Made by a program: the position numbers and the translations under genes. Of a DNA stretch of 6,213 nucleotides, positions 1 to 5,156 are shown in pieces. Positions within the stretch are counted from its first letter, which is position 1. The number at the start of each line of letters is the position of its first letter. Below the pieces are notes generated by a model that was not told where the DNA came from, ran no database searches, and worked only from the letters and a program-made list of their open reading frames with translations. The stretch covers positions 1-6,213 of the forward strand of contig JAJYAS010000226.1 in the NCBI GenBank assembly GCA_021779415.1, given 5' to 3'. Source of the stretch: Bacillota bacterium. GTDB taxonomy: Bacteria; Bacillota_B; Desulfitobacteriia; Desulfitobacteriales; Desulfitobacteriaceae.

Positions 1-1
1 A

Positions 2-250
2 CCTCAAGCGTTTAAGCGGGTTATACCGCCTTTGGGCAATGAGTTTATTGCCTTACTCAAAGATTCATCTCTTTTATCGATCATAGCGATCCAAGAACTG
101 TTTTATAGCGCGAAAATTATTGCCGGACGGACTTATCAACCAATCCCCATGTATATTGCAGCTGCCTTGTATTACCTTATTATGACTCAGTTAATTGCCC
201 AATGGGTTGCCTATATGGAGAGGAGGTTGGGTAAGAATGATCTTCGTTAA
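2..250 (+). CDS. Polar amino-acid ABC transporter permease, C-terminal part (5' end outside window)
   Basis: This is the last 82 codons of an inner-membrane permease of the HisM/GlnP/ArtQ type, which forms the channel of an ABC importer for a polar amino acid. The frame is open from the first complete codon and ends at TAA 248-250. It begins with [20 protein letters not shown], the conserved stretch just after the EAA loop that contacts the ATPase in this family. A hydrophobic segment ([11 protein letters not shown]) and a final membrane helix (roughly [20 protein letters not shown]) follow, then a short basic cytoplasmic tail ([10 protein letters not shown]). The stop lies 14 nt inside the downstream ATPase gene, so the two are translationally coupled parts of one operon. 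A substrate-binding protein is expected upstream but is not visible. The exact substrate cannot be read from this fragment. Confidence 0.9.
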   Translation, partial: PQAFKRVIPPLGNEFIALLKDSSLLSIIAIQELFYSAKIIAGRTYQPIPMYIAAALYYLIMTQLIAQWVAYMERRLGKNDLR

Positions 251-956
251 GAATCTGCACAAATATTTCGGTAAACTAGAAGTTCTCAAAGGGATTGATT
301 GTCATATTCGAGAGAAAGAAGTCGTGGTTGTCATTGGCCCTAGTGGTTCAGGGAAAAGCACCTTTCTGCGTTGCCTTAATAAACTAGAAGAGCCAACGAG
401 CGGAGAAATTATTGTTGATGGAATTCCGCTCAACTCTGAAGTGAATGTTAATGCGATAAGGCGAGAAGTGGGCATGGTCTTTCAACGGTTTAATCTCTTC
501 CCCCATATGACAGCAATTCAAAATATAATACTCGCCCAAGAGGTAGTTCGCAAAACGAGTAAGGCAGAAGCACGAAAGATCGGCTTAGAACTTTTAGATA
601 AGGTTGGTTTATCCGACAAAGCGGATGAATATCCGGACCGCCTTTCTGGAGGTCAACAACAAAGGGTTGCGATAGCACGTGCCTTAGCGATGAAACCTAA
701 GATTATGCTTTTTGATGAAACCACCTCGGCTTTGGATCCGGAAATGGTAGGCGAGGTTCTAGCGGTCATGAAAGATCTTGCTCGTGAAGGGATGACTATG
801 GTGGTTGTAACTCACGAGATGGGGTTTGCTCGTGAAGTTGGGGATAGAGTGATCTTTATGGATGAGGGGATCATTATGGAAGAGGGAGAGCCGAACGAAG
901 TGTTTGCTCATCCTAAGAATCCTAGGACGCAAGCGTTTTTAAGTAAAATATTGTAG
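237..956 (+). CDS. Polar amino-acid ABC transporter ATP-binding protein (GlnQ/HisP type)
   Basis: A 239-residue cytoplasmic ATPase that powers the importer whose permease lies just upstream. All motifs of a working ABC ATPase are present: Walker [10 protein letters not shown] (34-42), Q-loop Q83 in [10 protein letters not shown], signature LSGGQQQR (136-143), Walker B IMLFDE (156-161), D-loop SALD (164-167) and switch histidine H193 in VTHEMGFA. The GlnQ-like stretches [13 protein letters not shown] and [12 protein letters not shown] place it in the polar amino-acid uptake family rather than among drug or metal transporters. I chose ATG 237 because AGGAGG (221-226) lies 10 nt upstream and [12 protein letters not shown] matches the usual family N-terminus; ATG 195 would add 14 atypical residues. 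One oddity is [10 protein letters not shown] in place of the usual DEPTSALDPE, with Thr162 for Pro. The substrate (glutamine, glutamate, arginine, histidine or cystine) is not determinable here. Confidence 0.95.
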   Translation: MIFVKNLHKYFGKLEVLKGIDCHIREKEVVVVIGPSGSGKSTFLRCLNKLEEPTSGEIIVDGIPLNSEVNVNAIRREVGMVFQRFNLFPHMTAIQNIILAQEVVRKTSKAEARKIGLELLDKVGLSDKADEYPDRLSGGQQQRVAIARALAMKPKIMLFDETTSALDPEMVGEVLAVMKDLAREGMTMVVVTHEMGFAREVGDRVIFMDEGIIMEEGEPNEVFAHPKNPRTQAFLSKIL

Positions 957-967
957 CTTTTTGTATG

Positions 968-1010
968 AAAGCGCTCTTTTGGGAATATAGGCCCGAGGAG
1001 CGCTTTTCTG
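968..1010 (+). terminator. Rho-independent terminator of the ABC transporter operon
   Basis: AAAGCGCTC (968-976) pairs perfectly with GAGCGCTTT (998-1006). The stem continues through wobble/AU pairs (977-979 with 995-997) and GGG/CCC (981-983 with 992-994) around an AATATAGG loop. TTTTCTG follows the stem. It begins 11 nt after the ATPase stop codon. The right arm also belongs to a 17-bp inverted repeat with 1203-1219, so this hairpin and the long-range pairing exclude each other. Confidence 0.8.
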
Positions 1011-1219
1011 CTGTGTTAACTCGTGCGAAGACAGTGTCTTCGTCGTCGTTCTGCACGCGTCTGCACGTTACGCCGCTGACGAGCTGGACGGTTCGCGAGC
1101 GCGTCAAACCTCTGGGCAATCTGCATGTGAACCAGTGACGCGCTGCGGGGCGCGAACCGTCGGGCGCTCGTCTGGAGCGCGGCTGCACTAAAGCATCCGC
1201 TTAGCAGAAAAGCGCTCCT
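996..1219. repeat. GC-rich palindromic intergenic element with 17-bp inverted-repeat ends
   Basis: A 224-bp non-coding element. Its ends, AGGAGCGCTTTTCTGCT (996-1012) and AGCAGAAAAGCGCTCCT (1203-1219), are exact reverse complements. The core 1021-1200 has 116 G+C of 180 (64%), far above the roughly 40% of the neighbouring genes. It holds nested inverted repeats: CGAAGACA/TGTCTTCG (1026-1033/1035-1042), GCCGC/GCGGC (1072-1076/1179-1183), GACGAGC/GCTCGTC (1078-1084/1166-1172), GACGGTTCGCG/CGCGAACCGTC (1087-1097/1151-1161) and AGCGCGTCA/TGACGCGCT (1098-1106/1136-1144). CTGCACG occurs twice in tandem (1051, 1061), with CTGCA again at 1121 and 1183. No plausible gene lies on either strand. Its composition and cruciform layout suggest a dispersed MITE/REP-like repeat or a structured RNA. 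I see no clear target-site duplication, so mobility is inference. Confidence 0.65.
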
Positions 1220-1255
1220 TTGGGGCGGGTTTAGGGAGAATGGAGTGGACGCTTT
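1208..1255 (+). other. Second, degenerate terminator-like hairpin
   Basis: Just after the GC-rich core, AAAGCG (1209-1214) and CTCC (1215-1218) can pair with CGCTTT (1250-1255) and GGAG (1242-1245), leaving TGGA (1246-1249) as a bulge. The left side, GAAAAGCGCTCCTTTGGGG, closely resembles the start of the true terminator at 967-984. It looks like a decayed direct copy of the operon terminator, with weak termination capacity because only TTTGTAG follows. Whether it functions is unknown. Confidence 0.35.
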
Positions 1256-1282
1256 GTAGAATGGCGCTTCTGGGGGTAAAAA
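1254..1282 (+). promoter_or_regulatory. Weak candidate SigA promoter for the cold-shock gene
   Basis: TTGTAG (1254-1259) and TAAAAA (1277-1282) are separated by 17 bp. The match to consensus is only fair, 3/6 and 4/6. If real, transcription would start near 1289 and give a leader of about 105 nt, in keeping with the long structured leaders known for csp genes. Apart from this and the ribosome binding site, I see nothing convincing between 1256 and 1376. Confidence 0.25.
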
Positions 1283-1376
1283 CGTTTAAAGTTTAGCAAT
1301 GATGGTTATCCTCCTAAGTAGCAGTTAATTCATGGGCTTAAAGCGTTTAGTCATAGGCTAAGAATTTAACATTTTC

Positions 1377-1383
1377 AAGGAGG
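1377..1383 (+). promoter_or_regulatory. Ribosome binding site of the cold-shock gene
   Basis: AAGGAGG is a near-perfect Shine-Dalgarno, followed by eight T residues and AG, giving 10 nt to the GTG at 1394. It decides the start, since no ATG lies near the N-terminus. CCTCCT at 1310-1315 in the same leader is exactly complementary to AGGAGG. Confidence 0.85.
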
Positions 1384-1393
1384 TTTTTTTTAG

Positions 1394-1591
1394 GTGGTAG
1401 GTAAAGTTAAATGGTTTAGTAAACAAAAGGGTTATGGATTCATTGAGCAGGAAAGTGGGCAAGATATCTTTGTTCATTTTCAATCGGTCATTGGAGATGG
1501 ATTTCGAACACTCGAAGAAGGACAGTCTGTTGAATTCGATATTATTCAAGGTCCGCGAGGGGAACAAGCTTCGAATGTGACGGTTCGTTAA
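1394..1591 (+). CDS. Cold-shock-domain protein (CspA family)
   Basis: A complete 65-residue single-domain protein of the CspA/CspB family, small OB-fold proteins that bind single-stranded RNA and DNA and act as RNA chaperones in the cytoplasm. The two nucleic-acid-binding motifs are clear: RNP1 KGYGFI (12-17) and RNP2 DIFVHF (24-29). The family start VGKVKWF and the segment [15 protein letters not shown]...[10 protein letters not shown] are also present. Length matches the usual 65-70 residues. Translation begins at GTG behind AAGGAGG. The C-terminus reads NVTVR, whereas many relatives end nearer AANV, a minor variation. It appears monocistronic: a GC-rich intergenic element lies upstream and a 15-bp hairpin follows. 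Whether this copy is cold-induced or constitutive cannot be told from sequence. Confidence 0.95.
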   Translation: MVGKVKWFSKQKGYGFIEQESGQDIFVHFQSVIGDGFRTLEEGQSVEFDIIQGPRGEQASNVTVR

Positions 1592-1615
1592 CTGGAGTTA
1601 TTGAAGGATTTTGCT

Positions 1616-1658
1616 AAAGAGAGAATCGTTAAAAACTAAGAACGGTTCTCTCTTTGGG
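1616..1658. terminator. Terminator-like hairpin after the cold-shock gene
   Basis: AAAGAGAGAATCGTT (1616-1630) pairs along its whole length, with one T-G wobble, with AACGGTTCTCTCTTT (1641-1655) around a 10-nt A-rich loop. The stem lies 25 nt after the csp stop. Its T-tract is only the TTT of the stem end, so termination efficiency is uncertain; A/T-rich arms on both sides allow weak function in both directions. Confidence 0.7.
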
Positions 1659-1697
1659 TATTGGTAAAAAAATATAAGCGTTAAAACATTATATTTT

Positions 1698-1726
1698 GCA
1701 GGATTTTTTGTGTAAAGCGGGAATAT
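1698..1726 (+). promoter_or_regulatory. Predicted SigH promoter of hpf
   Basis: GCAGGATTT (1698-1706) fits the B. subtilis SigH -35 consensus RnAGGAwWW exactly. CGGGAATAT (1718-1726) fits RnnGAATww except its first base. The gap is 11 nt, within the 11-12 nt norm. hpf (yvyD) of B. subtilis is known to be driven by SigH and SigB, so the biology agrees. A weaker SigA-like alternative, TTGTGT-N16-TAATGT (1708-1735), overlaps it. Confidence 0.6.
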
Positions 1727-1760
1727 TACTAATGTAGCAACATAGAAGGGGGTTGAAATA

Positions 1761-2288
1761 ATGAACATTAACATTCGCGGTAAACATATCGAACTAACTG
1801 ACGCCCTTAAAGAGTATGTTATGAAACGAGTGGGTAAACTTTCTAAATACTCGGATGAGTTTGTGGACATTCAAGTCACCTTACTAGTCGAGCGCGGTCG
1901 GCATCGTGTGGAAGTAACAGCCCCACTTAACGGCATGATTTTACGCGGTGAAGAAGAAACTGAAGATATGTATTCTTCAATCGACATGGTCGTTGAGAAA
2001 TTGGAGCGCCAAATCGATAAATATCGGACTCGAATCAATAAACGTATGCGTTCAAAAGTCCTAAAGGATCATGAACCTAAGCAATCGGTATTGAATGAGG
2101 AACCGCGTGAAGAGGTAGTTCGAAATAAGAAGTTCCCTGCCAAGCCTATGTCTGTAGAAGAGGCAATTATGCAAATGAATCTAATCGGTCACACTTTCTT
2201 TGTATTTACAAATTCGGAAAGTCAAGAAATGAACGTAGTCTACCTTCGTAACAATGGAGATTACGGATTGCTTCAACCTCAGACTTAG
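1761..2288 (+). CDS. hpf: Ribosome hibernation promoting factor, long form
   Basis: A complete 175-residue protein that binds the 30S subunit near the mRNA/tRNA channel and, in its long form, joins 70S ribosomes into inactive 100S dimers during stationary phase or stress. Residues 1-100 form the S30AE domain (MNINIRGKHIELTDALKEYV... through the basic helix DKYRTRINKRMRS). A charged linker spans about 101-122. Residues 123-175 are the C-terminal dimerisation domain, recognisable by FPAKPMSVEEAIMQMNLIGHTFFVF and NVVYLRNNGDYGLLQP. Length fits the Gram-positive long form rather than the short HPF/YfiA proteins of enterics. The start ATG has GAAGGGGG (1745-1752) 8 nt upstream. A SigH-type promoter precedes it and a strong terminator follows, so it is probably its own transcription unit. 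Its place just before secA matches B. subtilis and many other Firmicutes. Confidence 0.96.
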   Translation: MNINIRGKHIELTDALKEYVMKRVGKLSKYSDEFVDIQVTLLVERGRHRVEVTAPLNGMILRGEEETEDMYSSIDMVVEKLERQIDKYRTRINKRMRSKVLKDHEPKQSVLNEEPREEVVRNKKFPAKPMSVEEAIMQMNLIGHTFFVFTNSESQEMNVVYLRNNGDYGLLQPQT

Positions 2289-2314
2289 ACAGATATGAGC
2301 TATTAAATTAACGC

Positions 2315-2340
2315 AAAAGGCCCGCCTTGGCGGGCTTTTT
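2315..2340 (+). terminator. Rho-independent terminator of hpf
   Basis: GCCCGCC (2320-2326) and GGCGGGC (2329-2335) form a compact GC stem (a CTTG tetraloop if the innermost pair is open). AAAAG on the left and TTTTT on the right extend it with a proper T-run. It lies 26 nt after the hpf stop, and its A-tract makes function on the opposite strand possible too. Confidence 0.93.
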
Positions 2341-2450
2341 GTCAAACTTTGAGATAGATTAAGATTACATATTGGTTCGAGGTAAACTAAGTTCTACTAA
2401 AGTTTTAGTTGAGAAGGAAAAATGTCCCACGAGTAAATCCCTCGCTTTGG

Positions 2451-2479
2451 TTGCAGTCGGTTCATAAGGATGTTAAAAT
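2451..2479 (+). promoter_or_regulatory. SigA promoter of secA with extended -10
   Basis: TTGCAG (2451-2456) and TAAAAT (2474-2479) are separated by exactly 17 bp. TG at 2471-2472 gives a TGn extended -10 element. Transcription should start near 2486, leaving a leader of about 27 nt. Because a strong terminator ends the hpf transcript upstream, this is the likely main promoter for secA and perhaps prfB. Confidence 0.8.
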
Positions 2480-2501
2480 TAGTGAACACAAGGATTAAGA
2501 A

Positions 2502-2507
2502 AGGTGG
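2502..2507 (+). promoter_or_regulatory. secA ribosome binding site that fixes the start codon
   Basis: AGGTGG lies 5 nt before ATG 2513. The in-frame GTG at 2504 is inside this Shine-Dalgarno and has none of its own, so the upstream start giving three extra residues can be set aside. Confidence 0.8.
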
Positions 2508-2512
2508 ACATA

Positions 2513-5014
2513 ATGGGTTTTTTAAGTATATTTGATGATAATGCGCGTGAAATTCGAAAATACCAAAAGCGCGTTGAAGTAATTAATAACTTTGAACCGA
2601 CAATTCAGGCCCTGAGCGATGATGAATTGCGTGGCAAGACCGTTGAATTCCGAGGACGTTTGGAACAGGGAGACAGTTTAGACAGTCTTTTGCCTGAGGC
2701 TTTTGCGGTGGTTCGTGAGGCTAGCCGAAGGGTGATAAATCAGCGACATTATGATGTGCAGCTGATCGGTGGAATGGTACTTCATGATGGACGGATAGCT
2801 GAGATGCGTACAGGGGAAGGAAAAACTCTTGTAGCGACTTTGCCTTCCTATTTGAATGCCCTGACAGGTAAAGGAGTTCATGTTGTAACGGTTAATGATT
2901 ATTTGGCCCGTCGGGATAGTGAATGGATGGGTCAAATTCACCAGTTCCTCGGTCTTTCAGTTGGACTTATAGTTCATGGCTTAAATTATGAACAACGCAG
3001 GAACAGTTATGCTTCGGACATTACCTATGGCACGAATAATGAATTCGGCTTTGATTACTTGCGTGATAATATGGTAACAAGGCCTGAGGCGTTAGTTCAA
3101 CGTGAAGTGAACTATGCGATCGTGGACGAGGTGGATTCGATCCTAGTTGACGAAGCACGAACTCCGCTAATTATTTCTGGTGAAGCGGACAAGCCTACGG
3201 AACTGTATTTAAGGGTTGCAATGATTATTCCGCGCTTAAAAACTGAAGACGATTACAAAGTTATTGAGAAAGAGCGTGTTGTGACACTTACTGAGAAGGG
3301 TGTCAGTCGGGTGGAGAGTATGCTCGGCGTAGATAACCTTTATGAGGATATTCATACTGAATTAGCTCATCATGTTAATCAAGCGTTAAAAGCGCATACA
3401 CTTTTCAAACGTGATCGCGATTACGTTGTTAAAGACGGAGAAGTCATTATTGTTGACGAATTTACGGGACGCCTCATGTTTGGACGTCGTTATAGTGAAG
3501 GATTGCACCAAGCAATTGAAGCTAAAGAAGGCGTTAAGATTGAAAAGGAATCTCAAACTTTGGCGACGATTACCTTCCAGAACTACTTCCGTATGTATAA
3601 AAAACTCTCAGGTATGACTGGAACGGCTATGACAGAAGAACCAGAGTTTCGAAAGATTTATAAGTTGGATGTTGTGGAAATTCCAACAAATAGACCTATG
3701 TTACGGACCGACCAGCCCGATGTTATCTATCGTACAGAGGAAGGTAAATTTTTGGCGGTTGTAGATAGCGTGATTGAAGGCCATGCCAAAGGGCAGCCGA
3801 TCCTTGTTGGGACAGTTTCAGTCGAGAAGTCCGAGCATTTGAGCAGCCTATTGGGTCGTCGTGGTGTTCCACACCAGGTCCTCAATGCTAAATTCCATGA
3901 AAAGGAAGCTCAGATCGTTGCCCAGGCAGGCCAGCCTGGAATGGTTACAATTGCAACGAACATGGCTGGTCGGGGAACCGATATTATTTTGGGTGACGGT
4001 GTGCCTGATCTCGGTGGTTTGCATATTATCGGGACAGAACGGCACGAGTCTCGACGTATCGATAACCAATTGCGTGGACGTGCTGGACGTCAAGGGGACC
4101 CTGGTTCAACTCAATTCTTTATTTCACTAGAAGATGACTTAATGCGCTTATTTGGTGCGGAGAATATTATGGGTATCATGGATAAGTTAGGAATGGATGA
4201 CTCCATACCAATTACTTCGAAGATGATTTCCCGTTCAATAGAAACTGCTCAGCGACGTGTTGAGAATCGGAATTTTGACATTCGTAAACACGTCCTAGAC
4301 TATGATGATGTCATGAATCAACAACGTGAAGTTATCTATGCTCAGCGTCGTGCCGTGCTCATGGGGGAAAATCTCCACGATAATATATTAGAGATGCTTA
4401 AAAAAGCAGTCACTGATAGTATTAGTATGTTTAGTGGGGAAAGTCAATTTCCAGAAGAGTGGGATTTAGCGAGTTTAGCTGATTATATCGAGAACTTTTT
4501 CCTGCCGGGGATTCATTTAACGGCTGATCAGTTCGTAGATCTGTCTGTGGAAGAAATTGAAGAAATGCTGATGGAGCAGGCTGAAGCGCTTTATAAGAAT
4601 CGAGAAGAGTTGTTTGGTGCCGACCTGATGCGAGAAATTGAACGTGCAGTCATGTTGCAAGTTGTGGACAGCAAATGGATGGATCACCTTGATGCTATGG
4701 ATATGTTACGTGAGGGCATTGGGCTAAGGGCTTACGGACAAAAAAATCCGCTCGTAGAATACCGACGCGAAGGCTTTGAAATGTTCCAAGCGATGATTGA
4801 CTCTATCCAGGAAGACATTATTCGCTATGTTATGCGTGTGACTCCCCAAGTCCGAGAAGAAGTCGCTGAGCAGCCGCGAAACGTAACTGAGAACCGCTAT
4901 GAAGGAGAACCCAGTCAACCTGTACACACAGGAGACCAGGTTGGCCGCAATGATCTCTGTGAGTGTGGAAGCGGGAAAAAATATAAAAAGTGTTGTGGAG
5001 CAACTAAAAAGTAG
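2513..5014 (+). CDS. secA: Preprotein translocase ATPase subunit SecA
   Basis: A complete 833-residue SecA, the ATP-driven motor that pushes unfolded preproteins through the SecYEG channel at the cytoplasmic membrane. Visible parts, numbered from ATG 2513: Walker A GEGKT (101-105); Walker [16 protein letters not shown] (205-219); the preprotein cross-linking region that follows; SGMTGTA (366-372); second nucleotide-binding domain motifs NMAGRGTDI (483-491) and [13 protein letters not shown] (519-531); the helical scaffold and wing (about 570-770, with [19 protein letters not shown]); and a C-terminal zinc motif with C816, C818, C827 and C828 in [13 protein letters not shown], which binds SecB or the ribosome in relatives. 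Length is close to the 841 residues of B. subtilis SecA. The frame is intact and no key residue is missing. It has its own extended -10 promoter, and prfB starts 142 nt downstream without an obvious terminator between them. Confidence 0.98.
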   Translation: MGFLSIFDDNAREIRKYQKRVEVINNFEPTIQALSDDELRGKTVEFRGRLEQGDSLDSLLPEAFAVVREASRRVINQRHYDVQLIGGMVLHDGRIAEMRTGEGKTLVATLPSYLNALTGKGVHVVTVNDYLARRDSEWMGQIHQFLGLSVGLIVHGLNYEQRRNSYASDITYGTNNEFGFDYLRDNMVTRPEALVQREVNYAIVDEVDSILVDEARTPLIISGEADKPTELYLRVAMIIPRLKTEDDYKVIEKERVVTLTEKGVSRVESMLGVDNLYEDIHTELAHHVNQALKAHTLFKRDRDYVVKDGEVIIVDEFTGRLMFGRRYSEGLHQAIEAKEGVKIEKESQTLATITFQNYFRMYKKLSGMTGTAMTEEPEFRKIYKLDVVEIPTNRPMLRTDQPDVIYRTEEGKFLAVVDSVIEGHAKGQPILVGTVSVEKSEHLSSLLGRRGVPHQVLNAKFHEKEAQIVAQAGQPGMVTIATNMAGRGTDIILGDGVPDLGGLHIIGTERHESRRIDNQLRGRAGRQGDPGSTQFFISLEDDLMRLFGAENIMGIMDKLGMDDSIPITSKMISRSIETAQRRVENRNFDIRKHVLDYDDVMNQQREVIYAQRRAVLMGENLHDNILEMLKKAVTDSISMFSGESQFPEEWDLASLADYIENFFLPGIHLTADQFVDLSVEEIEEMLMEQAEALYKNREELFGADLMREIERAVMLQVVDSKWMDHLDAMDMLREGIGLRAYGQKNPLVEYRREGFEMFQAMIDSIQEDIIRYVMRVTPQVREEVAEQPRNVTENRYEGEPSQPVHTGDQVGRNDLCECGSGKKYKKCCGATKK

Positions 5015-5024
5015 TCAAGGTTTG

Positions 5025-5049
5025 GCGGAACACGCTCCATGTGTTCCGC
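5025..5049 (+). other. Intercistronic hairpin between secA and prfB
   Basis: GCGGAACAC (5025-5033) and GTGTTCCGC (5041-5049) are a perfect 9-bp inverted repeat with a 7-nt loop, 10 nt after the secA stop. TCCGCTTATG follows with no T-run, so it is not a classical terminator. It could attenuate, protect the secA mRNA 3' end, or mark a processing point. I see nothing else well supported in 5050-5140. Confidence 0.6.
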
Positions 5050-5143
5050 TCCGCTTATGTAAGGAACGTTTACTTGAGCTTTATGAACGTCGGATTGTGG
5101 GCAATAGTTTGGGAATAGAGTTTCACAACGTAATAGGTTTTGG

Positions 5144-5150
5144 AAGGGTG
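5144..5150 (+). promoter_or_regulatory. prfB ribosome binding site
   Basis: AAGGGTG lies 6 nt before GTG 5157. The other in-frame GTG (5148) is part of this site and lacks a Shine-Dalgarno. Starting at 5157 gives a 23-codon leader segment before the frameshift, nearly the length of the B. subtilis one, which supports the choice. Confidence 0.75.
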
Positions 5151-5156
5151 AATAGA

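Noticed and set aside
922..1188. 88-codon open frame on the minus strand across the GC-rich element
   Set aside because: It overlaps the 3' end of the ATPase gene and the inverted repeats, is arginine-rich in a way expected from GC-rich palindromes, has no recognisable domain and lacks a good ribosome binding site.
1051..1188. CTGCA repeats as a possible CRISPR-like array
   Set aside because: The four copies are only 5-7 nt long with gaps of 10, 60 and 62 nt, so there are no regular repeats and spacers.
2372..2409. TTGGTT-N17-TACTAA as a second secA promoter, with the small palindrome ACTAAAGTTTTAGT
   Set aside because: The -10 fit is poor, and a much better promoter lies at 2451-2479. A short A/T palindrome is expected by chance in such sequence.
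3848..4130. Open frames on both strands inside secA
   Set aside because: They overlap the second nucleotide-binding domain of SecA and have no ribosome binding sites or recognisable domains.
5109..5136. TTGGGA-N16-TAATAG as a prfB promoter
   Set aside because: The hexamers match consensus poorly and the start would fall within the ribosome binding site.
4899..5156. Upstream extension of the prfB zero frame to an ATG inside secA
   Set aside because: The extra residues resemble no RF2 N-terminus and lie out of frame within the secA zinc-motif coding region. GTG 5157 has its own ribosome binding site and gives the expected short leader.
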